A stretch of 45,000 nt of DNA from Candidatus Epulonipiscium viviparus (GTDB lineage Bacteria; Bacillota; Clostridia; Lachnospirales; Cellulosilyticaceae), in contig NZ_CP117982.1 in the NCBI RefSeq assembly GCF_030708075.1, positions 1,651,513 to 1,696,512 of the forward strand. Reading direction: 5' to 3'. Each line of letters starts with the position of its first letter. Within the stretch, counting starts at the first letter, position 1. Below the pieces are notes generated by a model that did not search any database, was not told the origin of the DNA, and worked only from the letters and a program-made list of their open reading frames with translations. Of this stretch, positions 1 to 8,461 are shown in pieces. The translations under genes were made by a program, and so were the position numbers.

Positions 1-960
1 CTACAACTCCGACAACAACTCCAACTGCAACTCCGACTACAACTCCGACTACAACCCCGACAACAACACCATCTACAACTCCGACAACTACCCCGACAAC
101 AACACCATCTACAACTCCGACAACTACCCCGACAACAACACCATCTACAACTCCGACAACTACCCCGACAACAACACCATCTACAACTCCGACAACAACT
201 CCAACTGCAACTCCGACTACAACACCGACAACTACCCCGACAACAACACCACTACAACTCCCGACAACAACCCAACTACAACTCCGACAACTACCCCGAC
301 AACAACACCACTACAACTCCGACAACTACCCCGACAACAACACCATCTACAACTCCGACAACTACCCCGACAACAACACCATCTACAACTCCGACAACTA
401 CCCCGACAACAACACCATCTACAACTCCGACAACTACCCCGACAACAACACCATCTACAACTCCGACAACTACCCCGACAACACACCACTACAACTCCGA
501 CAACAACCCCGACAACAACACCATCTACAACTCCGACAACTACCCCGACAACAACACCATCTACAACTCCGACAACAACACCAACCAAATCCGACAACTA
601 CACCACTACAACTCCGACAACTACACCAACTACTCTACAACTACAACACGACAACTACACCAACTACAACTCCGACAACTACACCCGACAACTACACCAC
701 TACAACTCCGACAACTACCCCGACAACAACACCATCTACAACTCCGACAACTACCCCGACAACAACACCATCTACAACTCCGACAACTACCCCGACAACA
801 ACACCATCTACAACTCCGACAACTACCCCGACAACAACACCATCTACAACTCCGACAACTACCCCGACAACAACACCATCTACAACTCCGACAACTACCC
901 CGACAACAACACCATCTACAACTCCGACAACAACTCCAACTGCAACTCCGACTACAACTC
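1..960 (+). repeat. 36-bp direct repeat array encoding Thr/Pro linker
   Basis: The unit encodes T-T-P-T-T-T-P-T-T-T-P-S and is repeated almost perfectly at 3-240 and 690-940. Variant units with ACT-GCA-ACT occur near 27, 207 and 930. Positions about 250-690 contain at least eight single- or two-base losses and gains relative to the unit (for example CCACTAC for CCATCTAC near 250, 310 and 487, and an extra C near 260 and 685). No TAA, TAG or TGA occurs in any forward frame in 1-960, so the reading frame stays open. Units are contiguous with no spacers, so this is a coding minisatellite and not a CRISPR array. Confidence 0.93.
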
Positions 961-2285
961 CGACAACACCAGGAAGCGGAAACCCGTATTTCTCAATTAC
1001 AGAAAACGGTGGAACGATAGCGACTACTAACCCTAGCACTGTGACAGTTCCAATAACTGGAAATATTACTATTACTGGAAGCGGAATAATTACTTTTACT
1101 GGGGCGGCTCCAACGGTGAACGGAAACTCGATGACAATACCTCAGGGCACCACGATTACTTTTGATGGGGTGGATAACGATTCTCCGGAAACTATCGCAA
1201 TTGAGGATGGGGACATTGTTATCGCAGCGTCGCCGACTGCAACTAATCCTGTGCCATCTGGATATGTGTATCCAACGAATATTACAGGAATTACTGCGTT
1301 GACGACAACTACTCAAAAAGTAACGACCGGTAGCGGACAGACAGAAGAGATAGTTTCAACAACGGCTTTACCAGGGGCAACTCCGATAGCGCCACCAACG
1401 GAGACAGAAAAGGGCTCGGTGACGCCACCAACCAATTCGGGAGATCTACCGGAGGGCTCTGCAATCTATGTGACATTGCCAGCGGATGCGCAAAACGGAA
1501 CGATTGTCGCGACCAATGGAACGAAGGAAGATATACCAGATATTCACATAACAGGCAATTCGACCGCGGTGCTGTATGTTTCGAATGCACCAAATGGAGA
1601 GGGGACAGATATCACGTTGGGAGCTAGCGAAAATCCGTTTCCAGATGTAATAGCAAGTTCGCCGTATTATGATGATATAATGAATGTGTATAACGATGGA
1701 ATTATGGTTGGAGAAAAGCAGGCAGATGGGTCTGTGTTATTTGAGCCGACAGCAAATCTAACTAGAGCGCAAGTTGCGGAAATAATTTGGGTGATGACTA
1801 GCCAGCCGAAAGATATAGGGCCGCAAACAATAAATAACATTGACGAGGTGTATTCTGATGTACCAGTGCCGTATTGGTTTGACGCACCGATAGCATGGGT
1901 AACAGATGCGGGAATCAACTTTGGCTATGTAGGCGACGGAGTGTTTGATCCGAATGAGTCGATTTTGCAATATCAATTGTCTGCGGTATTATATAGCTAT
2001 GTACAGTATCTGGCGAAAGAAGGCGTTGAAGAAAAATTGGCAGGATATACGCAAGTAGTGCCTCCTTCAGCGGCAGCAGCAAATGTGCCACCAGTGAGTA
2101 GCGACCCGGCAGCAGCAGGAGTGGTTCAGGCTATGTCTGATTATGAGTGGGCAGTAGAGAATGGGCTTTTGGGAGGAACTTTGGTACCAGCGAGTGCGGG
2201 TGCGGAGGTGACAAGAGAGCAGATGGCCGCTATTATCACATTGTTCCAAGATAAGGCAAATACTTTGGTGCCAGCTATACAATAA
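1..2285 (+). CDS. SLH-domain surface protein with long Thr/Pro repeat, 5' end outside window
   Basis: The frame with codons starting at position 3 is open from the left edge to the TAA at 2283-2285 (760 residues visible), so the gene starts upstream; the GTG at 1041 is an internal valine, not a start. Residues encoded by 3-960 are a 12-residue Thr/Pro repeat (TTPTTTPTTTPS), locally scrambled between about 250 and 690 by indels. A beta-rich domain follows (from about 963). The C-terminus has three SLH domains: about 1640-1800 (YYDDIMNVYNDGIMVGE, then LTRAQVAEIIW), 1848-2010 (YSDVPVPYWFDAPIAWV) and 2120-2270 (EVTREQMAAIITLFQ). SLH domains normally bind pyruvylated secondary cell-wall polymer, so this is inferred to be an exported, wall-anchored protein. 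It is a paralogue of the next gene, whose C-terminal half aligns with it throughout. The substrate or partner of the non-SLH part is unknown. Confidence 0.85.
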   Translation, partial: TTPTTTPTATPTTTPTTTPTTTPSTTPTTTPTTTPSTTPTTTPTTTPSTTPTTTPTTTPSTTPTTTPTATPTTTPTTTPTTTPLQLPTTTQLQLRQLPRQQHHYNSDNYPDNNTIYNSDNYPDNNTIYNSDNYPDNNTIYNSDNYPDNNTIYNSDNYPDNTPLQLRQQPRQQHHLQLRQLPRQQHHLQLRQQHQPNPTTTPLQLRQLHQLLYNYNTTTTPTTTPTTTPDNYTTTTPTTTPTTTPSTTPTTTPTTTPSTTPTTTPTTTPSTTPTTTPTTTPSTTPTTTPTTTPSTTPTTTPTTTPSTTPTTTPTATPTTTPTTPGSGNPYFSITENGGTIATTNPSTVTVPITGNITITGSGIITFTGAAPTVNGNSMTIPQGTTITFDGVDNDSPETIAIEDGDIVIAASPTATNPVPSGYVYPTNITGITALTTTTQKVTTGSGQTEEIVSTTALPGATPIAPPTETEKGSVTPPTNSGDLPEGSAIYVTLPADAQNGTIVATNGTKEDIPDIHITGNSTAVLYVSNAPNGEGTDITLGASENPFPDVIASSPYYDDIMNVYNDGIMVGEKQADGSVLFEPTANLTRAQVAEIIWVMTSQPKDIGPQTINNIDEVYSDVPVPYWFDAPIAWVTDAGINFGYVGDGVFDPNESILQYQLSAVLYSYVQYLAKEGVEEKLAGYTQVVPPSAAAANVPPVSSDPAAAGVVQAMSDYEWAVENGLLGGTLVPASAGAEVTREQMAAIITLFQDKANTLVPAIQ

Positions 2286-2337
2286 TTATCCGATGAGGAA
2301 TTCTCTTTCTATTGTTTCGTTATTTGAGGAGGCGAAC

Positions 2338-4794
2338 ATGCATAAAAAGTTTAATGTAATTTTATCAACTATTGCTTTATTTTCAATTTCTACGATGACT
2401 TTTGCGGCGGATCTTACTGCAAGTAATAATGTCGAGGCAACACCATCGGTTATGACGACACCATCGGCATCGGCACCAGCGGCGCCATCGGCACCATCGG
2501 CAGCGGCAAGCATTACGGAGGTTTACGCAAACGGTTCTCCAATTATTATTATAGCAGATGAAAATAACAATGCGACATCGATATATAAAGATTCCAATGG
2601 CAATGGGATTGTTGATACTGGCGAGACCGTAATTCCTGGTGGATGGCAGAAGGACTTTTCGGCGGCAACAATATATGGAGGCAGCCTAAATTCCGACGTT
2701 TCACAAAGCTTAATTACGATGATAGGCGGCGAAGTTGGAGCAATATATGGAGGAGGCAACGCGCAAGATGGGCCAGCGACAGTAAATGGAGCGACGATTA
2801 TTGACATCTCAGGAGGAACAGTTCTGGGAGAAGTGAATGGCGGAAACGCGGGGGATGCAAATACAGAAGTAAATACGAATCCGATATCGATTAATGTGGC
2901 CGGGTATGCGGAAAACCCGAATGGGTATAACACAGAAAATAGCAAAGTATTTAATGCGGCAACAAATTCGGAGCAAAATGGCGCAATTAAAATAGGAAAT
3001 TCTGGAGAGGGGATTAATTTAGCGAGTTTTACAAGCCATACATTTAATATAGTAGATGCCAACGACTCGCAAGCAACTGCTCCGCCGACATCAACCGCGC
3101 CGACATCACCAGGAAGTATTGCGCTTAAGACCAATGCGACTGTATCGGTGGAACCAACATCAACCGCGCCAACGGCAATTACAACGACCGGAAATAATGT
3201 AATTGCGACTATTACGCCAACCGCGGCAATGAACATTACATTTACGACAGCACCAGAAACTGTGGCCAGCTCGACGGGCGGAAATTCTTCGTATGTGATA
3301 AACGGCGGAGTGATAACAGTGGCTCCAGCTTCTACAACGGGAACGGCGACTGTGGCAACGATAGCGACTAGCAATGGGACGACGTCTATTAGTGGAGGGC
3401 AAGCAGTTATAACGGGAGATCAGACTTTATCTAATAGCAGTACGGTTGTGACGGTATCGGGAAATACTACAGCATCAACTTCTATGACGACAGCACCAGC
3501 GGCATCGTCGGCAACTACTCCGTATTTTAATATTACAGCGGAGGGAGGAACGATAAATACGTCTGGCGCAAGCACTGTGACTTTGCCAGCAGATGGGTCT
3601 GTTACAGTTTCGGGAAGCGGGGTTTTAACGTTTGTGGGAGTGAGCCCAACTTTGGCAGGAAATACCATTGCGATTCCTGCACCTACGGGGGATGCAACTA
3701 TTACTTTTACAGGATTTGATAACGGTGCAACAGAAACGGTAGCGGTAAAAAATGGAGTTGCCAATATTACAGGAGAGCCAGCATCTGTAAATCCACCGCC
3801 TAGTAGCTATGAGTATCCAACCAACATTGCGAGTATTAATAAGCTCACTACGACAACAGAGCCGGTGGGTATAGAAACAGGCAAAACGGAAACGCTATCT
3901 TCGACGATAACAAACACCACCTCAGGTGCGACGGAAACAACACCGACAACAGAAGAAGTTGCAAATGGGCAATTGCCAGCAGGAAGTTTGATCTACGTTG
4001 AGTTACCGAGCGAAAATGAAGCGGCGGGTACGATCATTGCGACAAATGGAACAGAAAGCGATGTGCCAGATATTAAAATTGTAAATAGCCCGGGAGCTGC
4101 GTTATATTCTAAGAACTCTGCAGATGGAAAGGGAACAGATATCGTGTTGGGGGCGGCAACAAACCCGTTCTCCGATATATCGCCATCGTCTTCTTATTAT
4201 AGTAATATTATAAGCGTAAATAATCAGGGCATTATGATAGGAGAAAAGCAGCCAAACGGAAGCGTACTATTTGAACCAACAGCAGATTTGACTAGAGCAG
4301 AGGTGGCAGAAATAATTTGGAAAATGACAGGGCAACCAACACCGTCTTCGCCAAATTCTGCGGCAAATATCAACACTGTTTATAGCGATGTGCCGGTGCC
4401 GTATTGGTTTGATGAGCCGGTGGCGTGGGTAACAGATGCGGGAATCAGCTTTGGCTATGTGGGAACCGGAGTGTTTGCACCAAACGAAGCGATACTACAA
4501 TATCAATTGGCATCAGTGCTCTATAATTATGTAGAATATTTGGGCAAACAGGAAACACCATTGGCTGGAGATACCAAAGTGGTAGCGGATCCGGCGACGC
4601 AAGCAGAAACAATTTCGGACCCAACAGCTGCGGGAGTTGTGGAGGCAATGCAGGCGTATGATTGGGCGGTGCAAAACGGTCTGTTGGGCACGACGCTGGT
4701 TCCGGCAGATGCGGGAGCGACAATACCGAGAGAGCAAATGGCTGCAATTATTACAGAGTTTCAGGATAAGGTAAATGATTTGGTAGCAAAATAA
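2338..4794 (+). CDS. SLH-domain surface protein, paralogue of the preceding gene
   Basis: The start chosen is the ATG at 2338, preceded by GAGGAGG with good spacing and followed by a typical signal peptide (MHKKFNVILSTIALFSISTM, likely cut after Ala23 or Ala24); an in-frame ATG at 2293 lacks both. The product is 818 residues. After a short Ala/Ser/Pro linker (about 35-60) comes a region with repeated IYGGG/ISGGT-type turns (about 110-190), which looks like a beta-helix or stacked beta structure. A Thr/Ser-rich stretch (240-420) and a domain aligning with the neighbouring paralogue (about 420-600) follow, then three SLH domains at about 609-665, 680-735 and 762-815. It is predicted to be secreted and attached to the cell wall. 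The gene lies 52 bp after the preceding paralogue with no terminator visible between them, so co-transcription is likely. A strong terminator follows. Function beyond surface anchoring is not recognisable. Confidence 0.88.
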   Translation: MHKKFNVILSTIALFSISTMTFAADLTASNNVEATPSVMTTPSASAPAAPSAPSAAASITEVYANGSPIIIIADENNNATSIYKDSNGNGIVDTGETVIPGGWQKDFSAATIYGGSLNSDVSQSLITMIGGEVGAIYGGGNAQDGPATVNGATIIDISGGTVLGEVNGGNAGDANTEVNTNPISINVAGYAENPNGYNTENSKVFNAATNSEQNGAIKIGNSGEGINLASFTSHTFNIVDANDSQATAPPTSTAPTSPGSIALKTNATVSVEPTSTAPTAITTTGNNVIATITPTAAMNITFTTAPETVASSTGGNSSYVINGGVITVAPASTTGTATVATIATSNGTTSISGGQAVITGDQTLSNSSTVVTVSGNTTASTSMTTAPAASSATTPYFNITAEGGTINTSGASTVTLPADGSVTVSGSGVLTFVGVSPTLAGNTIAIPAPTGDATITFTGFDNGATETVAVKNGVANITGEPASVNPPPSSYEYPTNIASINKLTTTTEPVGIETGKTETLSSTITNTTSGATETTPTTEEVANGQLPAGSLIYVELPSENEAAGTIIATNGTESDVPDIKIVNSPGAALYSKNSADGKGTDIVLGAATNPFSDISPSSSYYSNIISVNNQGIMIGEKQPNGSVLFEPTADLTRAEVAEIIWKMTGQPTPSSPNSAANINTVYSDVPVPYWFDEPVAWVTDAGISFGYVGTGVFAPNEAILQYQLASVLYNYVEYLGKQETPLAGDTKVVADPATQAETISDPTAAGVVEAMQAYDWAVQNGLLGTTLVPADAGATIPREQMAAIITEFQDKVNDLVAK

Positions 4795-4815
4795 AATGAT
4801 TGACGAGATAGAAAA

Positions 4816-4859
4816 CCCTCTGTAGAGTTTGTGACTACAGAGGGACTTTTTTACTTTTT
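4816..4859 (+). terminator. Rho-independent terminator after the surface-protein pair
   Basis: A perfect 10-bp stem (CCCTCTGTAG at 4816-4825 pairing with CTACAGAGGG at 4835-4844) with a 9-base loop is followed by ACTTTTTTACTTTTT. It sits 21 bp after the stop of the SLH gene. The T-run overlaps the 3' end of the convergent small cysteine-rich gene, and the A-rich left flank is short, so it acts mainly on the plus strand. Confidence 0.9.
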
Positions 4860-5105
4860 GGCACGGTCGATGACCAATCGTATTTTGCTTTGAACATAGT
4901 CGTAGCCACCTTCGTCGTGGGGTTTGGTACAGTTAGAGCAGTCTTTTATGCCGCTTGCGGTATATGCAAAATCGCCGCCGCAATCTTCTTTTAATAAATA
5001 TAGGGGACAATAGCAAAAGAAACAGTTAAAAGCCTGCTCATTAGAAACTTTGTGGCAGGGAAAAAATTCACACTTTGAGTTTTGAAATTGTTTGTATGCC
5101 GACAA
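4851..5105 (-). CDS. Small cysteine-rich (zinc-finger-like) protein
   Basis: This protein of about 84 residues has eight cysteines (C12, C17, C28, C31, C33, C42, C56, C59) in the order CEFFPCH, CFFCYCPLY, DCGG and CSNC. That pattern matches the 'cysteine-rich small domain' family (Pfam zf-like, PF04071), a probable metal-binding domain often found near cobalamin genes in Clostridia and archaea; this is family recall, not a search. I place the start at the TTG at 5105, because GGAGGTG lies six bases upstream. An ATG at 5120 is in frame but the Shine-Dalgarno would then lie inside the gene. It is on the same strand as the B12 cluster but separated from it by the oppositely oriented mutase gene. 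No enzymatic function can be read from the sequence; a metal-handling or regulatory role is inference. Confidence 0.7.
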   Translation of the reverse strand: MSAYKQFQNSKCEFFPCHKVSNEQAFNCFFCYCPLYLLKEDCGGDFAYTASGIKDCSNCTKPHDEGGYDYVQSKIRLVIDRAKK

Positions 5106-5177
5106 TAAACTCACCTCCATATTAAGTATAATCCAGACAGAAGCAAATTAGAATAATATAATTGTAGGAGCATTGGC

Positions 5178-5207
5178 TTGACGGGCAGCTGCAGATGGTG
5201 ATAGCAT
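5178..5207 (+). promoter_or_regulatory. Possible sigma-A promoter of the mutase gene
   Basis: TTGACG (5178-5183), an 18-base spacer and TAGCAT (5202-5207) lie about 30 bp before the gene. The spacer contains the palindrome GCAGCTGC. A competing candidate upstream is CAGACA (5134-5139) with TATAAT (5157-5162). Either could be used. Confidence 0.35.
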
Positions 5208-5235
5208 AGAAGAAAAATTTGTGAGAGGTGAAATA

Positions 5236-6438
5236 ATGAAATATTTGATTTTGGTTGTTGATGGAGCGGCAGATTACAAGATTGAGAGTTTGGGAAATAA
5301 GACACCACTGGAGGTGGCAAACTTAACGAATATAAATTCGATAGCAGCAGTGGGAGAAGTCGGGTTAGTGCAAACTATCCCCGAAGGCATTGCACCAGGA
5401 AGCGACGCTGCAAACCTAGCGATTATGGGGTTTGATCCGCGAGTGTATTTAACGGGGAGGGCGCCACTAGAGGCTGCGAGCATGGGGATTGAGATGTCGG
5501 ATTCTGATGTGGCATTTAGATGTAATGTGGTAACGCTAGCAGGAGCGGGTGCGTATGAAGAGTTGGAGATGGTTGACCATAGTGCGGGAGATATTTCCAC
5601 AGAGGAAGCGAGAGAGTTGATCAGGGCGATTGATGCGCATTTTGATAAGGCAAAGTTTTATCCTGGAGTTAGCTATAGGCATTGCATGATTGTGGACAAG
5701 GGGGATGATAAAACAGTGCTCACGCCACCGCATGATATATTGACGAAGGTGATAGGGGAATATTTGCCGGCGAACAAAGAGATTAGAGAGATGATGAAGG
5801 AAAGTTACGAGTTGTTATCTGCGCATTCTGTAAATATTGCACGAGTGGAGAAGGGATTGAATCCTGCAAACTCAATTTGGATTTGGGGGCAGGGTAAGAA
5901 GCCGCAGTTGGCATCGTTTTATGAAAAATATGGAGTGAAGGGTGTTACAATATCTGCAGTAGATTTGATAAAAGGAATCGGAGTCTGCGCGGGATTGGAG
6001 GCAATAGATGTGGTGGGGGCAACGGGAACACTGCATACAAATTATGTTGGAAAGGCGTTGGCTGCAATACGAGCATTTGAAGATGGGAACGACTTTGTGT
6101 ATTTGCATGTGGAGGGGCCAGACGAGTGTTCGCATCAGGGAGATTTGGATGGGAAAATTAAGTCGCTCGAGGAGATTGATGCAAAGATTTTGAAACCGAT
6201 ATTGGATTACTTTTTGGCATCTGGAGAGGATTACCGAGTTTTGGTATTGCCAGATCATGAGACGCCGGTGAGTATGAGGACTCATGCAAGCGGAGCGGTG
6301 CCGTATGTATTATATGATAGCACGGCAAAGAAGGAAACTGATAATGCAAAGGTATTTACAGAAGCTGAAGCAACAAAGTCGGGGCGATTTTTTGAAAATG
6401 GGTATCAGTTGGCGGATTATTTCTTTGCCGTTAAATAA
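5236..6438 (+). CDS. apgM: Archaeal-type cofactor-independent phosphoglycerate mutase homologue (AP superfamily)
   Basis: This 400-residue protein belongs to the ApgM/COG3635 branch of the alkaline-phosphatase superfamily. The start is the ATG at 5236 after GAGAGGTG; an in-frame GTG at 5221 would put that site inside the protein. Metal and catalytic residues are visible: D9 in VVDGAAD, the nucleophilic Ser56 in PGSDAANL, D296 and H300 in GPDECSHQGD, D340/H341 in LPDHETP, and H350 in MRTHASG. The family reaction interconverts 2- and 3-phosphoglycerate through a phosphoserine. However, bacterial COG3635 members have also been annotated by genome context as functional analogues of homoserine kinase. 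The gene is convergent with cobD (22 bp between stops), whose product needs L-threonine phosphate. A link to phosphothreonine supply is therefore possible but unproven; glycolysis remains the default reading. Confidence 0.82.
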   Translation: MKYLILVVDGAADYKIESLGNKTPLEVANLTNINSIAAVGEVGLVQTIPEGIAPGSDAANLAIMGFDPRVYLTGRAPLEAASMGIEMSDSDVAFRCNVVTLAGAGAYEELEMVDHSAGDISTEEARELIRAIDAHFDKAKFYPGVSYRHCMIVDKGDDKTVLTPPHDILTKVIGEYLPANKEIREMMKESYELLSAHSVNIARVEKGLNPANSIWIWGQGKKPQLASFYEKYGVKGVTISAVDLIKGIGVCAGLEAIDVVGATGTLHTNYVGKALAAIRAFEDGNDFVYLHVEGPDECSHQGDLDGKIKSLEEIDAKILKPILDYFLASGEDYRVLVLPDHETPVSMRTHASGAVPYVLYDSTAKKETDNAKVFTEAEATKSGRFFENGYQLADYFFAVK

Positions 6439-6459
6439 TAGAATAGCGAGAAAAAAGTA

Positions 6460-7482
6460 TTACCTGATAAAAGAATGTAGAGCATTGAGTAGTTGTAAAT
6501 TGTGTTCGTGAGTTTTGACTGCAATGCGATAGTAGGTACTATCTAGGCCGATGTAGTTGCTGCAGTCGCGGATCATGATGCCGTGTGGCATGAGCTGGCT
6601 AGCTATAGCAATGTCAGTTTTAAATAGAATGTAATTTGCGACACTTTTGAAAACGGTAAATCCTAAATTTGCCAATTCGGTCTCTAAAAATTTGCGCTCC
6701 GTATTAATTAGGGCCAGGCTACTGCGGATGTATTCTGGGTCCTCAAAGCAGGCAACTCCAGCTACCTGGGCAACAGTCGATACGCTCCATGGCTGGCCTT
6801 GCGCATTGATGGCTGAAAGAATGGAGGGGTTGGAGCATATACAAAAGCCAAGTCGAATTCCGGCCATGGCAAAAATTTTGGTGAACGCTTTTAGTATTAT
6901 GACGTTAGGGTATTGTGTAAATTTTGTAACAAAGCTAGAATCAGGTGAGACGAAGTCGATAAAGCATTCGTCGATGATGAGTAGCTTGGCATTTGCGGCG
7001 ATCTTTTCTAAAAGGGATATGGAGCATAGCTGACCTGTGGGGTTATTGGGATTACAAATAAAGACTACTTTGCCAGTTGCGTATATGGCGATATCATCGT
7101 GAACTGCAAAATTGTCTGCTGGAGAGAGGTGATAATGCTCTACAGGAGAACCGGCATTTTTGAGAGCCAGTTCGTATTCCGAAAATGTGGGAGCAAGAAC
7201 TACTGCTGGAGTAGAATTGAGATAGTATGCAATTTTGAAAATGAGATCGGCAGCACCGTTTCCGAAGAGTATGTGCGCTGCGTTGATGTTATAATACTGT
7301 GCAGTAGCTTGAGCGAGAGTTCTGCAATTGGGATCGGGATATGATGAGTATTGGTTTACAGAAGCCGTTATGGCGTTTTGCACAGCAGAGGGAAGCCCTA
7401 GAGGGTTGGTGTTTTCTGAAAAGTCGAGAGGCTTTTGACCTGTGAGAGCTTCGAAGGTATAAATATCTCCACCGTGAATCAT
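6460..7482 (-). CDS. cobD: L-threonine-O-3-phosphate decarboxylase
   Basis: This 340-residue PLP enzyme of fold type I, related to histidinol-phosphate aminotransferase, makes (R)-1-amino-2-propanol O-2-phosphate for the aminopropanol arm of cobalamin. The N-terminus (HGGDIYTF, then DFSENTNPLG) is the CobD signature. NPNNPTG at 144-150, D171 (IIDECF), the PLP lysine K202 (KAFTKIFAMAG) and R210 form the cofactor and substrate site. ATG start with GAAAGGAACC upstream. It is the last gene of the long B12 unit, 58 bp after cbiB. Its substrate must be made by a threonine kinase (PduX-type), which is not in the cluster. HisC is the main alternative, but the N-terminal motif and the neighbours favour CobD. 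Confidence 0.92.
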   Translation of the reverse strand: MIHGGDIYTFEALTGQKPLDFSENTNPLGLPSAVQNAITASVNQYSSYPDPNCRTLAQATAQYYNINAAHILFGNGAADLIFKIAYYLNSTPAVVLAPTFSEYELALKNAGSPVEHYHLSPADNFAVHDDIAIYATGKVVFICNPNNPTGQLCSISLLEKIAANAKLLIIDECFIDFVSPDSSFVTKFTQYPNVIILKAFTKIFAMAGIRLGFCICSNPSILSAINAQGQPWSVSTVAQVAGVACFEDPEYIRSSLALINTERKFLETELANLGFTVFKSVANYILFKTDIAIASQLMPHGIMIRDCSNYIGLDSTYYRIAVKTHEHNLQLLNALHSFIR

Positions 7483-7540
7483 TGTATTGGTTCCTTTCTA
7501 TTTTATTTTATATATTTATTAGATGCTCTGCGATATTATA

Positions 7541-8461
7541 CTAGATAATAGAAAAAATGAGCATCAAAATGGAAGTGAGATACATTAGCTGGATGGCGCG
7601 TTTGATATCGGAGGTTTGAACAGGGCGCAATGAGTTGCCTATTGTGTGTCGGTGAACAACAACGCCATTGTAGGTCGCGTCGCCTCCCAATTGTATGCCC
7701 AATGCTCCGGCGCAAGCCGCTTCGGTGTGTGCAGAGTTGGGGCTGGCATGTTTTTTGTGATCTCTGATGTAAATTTTGAAGGCATTTTTTGGGTCGAGGC
7801 TAAGGAAAGCGGAAGCGGCAATCATAAGCAAGGCGGCTATTCGAGCAGGTAAAAAGTTAGCGAGGTCATCAACTTTTGCGGCGCATTTGCCGAATAGTAA
7901 ATATTTATCGTTTTTGTATCCGATCATAGAATCCATTGTATTGATTGCTTTATACATAAATGCCAGTGGGGCACCTCCAATGGCCATATAAAATAGAGGT
8001 GCAACAACGCCATCGGTTGTGTTTTCGGAAACGGTTTCGATTGTGGCTTTAATAACGCCGTCTCGATCGAGATTTTTGGTATCGCGACCTACTATGTGAG
8101 ATAAAGCTTTGCGGGCTTCGTTGGGTTTGCCACAAGAAACGGCATCAAATACTCGTAGCGCTGCAGTTTTGAGAGATTTTGCAGCCAATATTTGGAAACA
8201 AAAAAAGATGTCGACAGCGAGGGCCACCCATGGATTAAAGGCGTGGAGCACTGCCAAAATGATAAGCGGTACGAAAAATGATATGGAGCATACTATGGCA
8301 ACGAGATATGCGCCAGCCCTAACTTCATCTGGAATACGTTCTCGCAAATACTTTTCGGTTTTGGTAATTAATTTGCCTATCATAGAAACAGGATGTGGAA
8401 TATAAGCAGGGTCTCCAAATAGTGCGTCTAGACCAAATGCTATTAAAATTACAAAGTTCAT
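7541..8461 (-). CDS. cbiB: Adenosylcobinamide-phosphate synthase, membrane protein
   Basis: At 306 residues with several hydrophobic segments, this is CbiB, which attaches aminopropanol phosphate (or ethanolamine phosphate) to adenosylcobyric acid. The N-terminal motif DALFGDPAYIPHPVSMIG, the internal VSENTTDGVVAPLFYMAIGG and the AINTMDSMIGYKN motif are characteristic of the family. The start codon overlaps the cobC stop by four bases (ATGA at 8458-8461), with AGGAGG in front, so the two are translationally coupled. It works directly with cobD, the next gene, which supplies its aminopropanol substrate. Confidence 0.94.
   Translation of the reverse strand: MNFVILIAFGLDALFGDPAYIPHPVSMIGKLITKTEKYLRERIPDEVRAGAYLVAIVCSISFFVPLIILAVLHAFNPWVALAVDIFFCFQILAAKSLKTAALRVFDAVSCGKPNEARKALSHIVGRDTKNLDRDGVIKATIETVSENTTDGVVAPLFYMAIGGAPLAFMYKAINTMDSMIGYKNDKYLLFGKCAAKVDDLANFLPARIAALLMIAASAFLSLDPKNAFKIYIRDHKKHASPNSAHTEAACAGALGIQLGGDATYNGVVVHRHTIGNSLRPVQTSDIKRAIQLMYLTSILMLIFSII

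Noticed and set aside
1-960. A CRISPR-like appearance of 36-bp repeats
   Set aside because: The repeats are contiguous, have no unique spacers, encode a Thr/Pro linker in frame with the SLH protein, and no cas genes are present.
232-1039. Reverse-strand frames coding Gly-Val-Val repeats
   Set aside because: They are the complement of the Thr/Pro repeat, lack ribosome binding sites and have no stops only because of the repeat composition.
2523-3374. A 283-residue reverse-strand frame inside the second SLH gene
   Set aside because: It is a shadow of a gene with a signal peptide, ribosome binding site and SLH domains; the reverse product is low-complexity Val/Ala/Pro.
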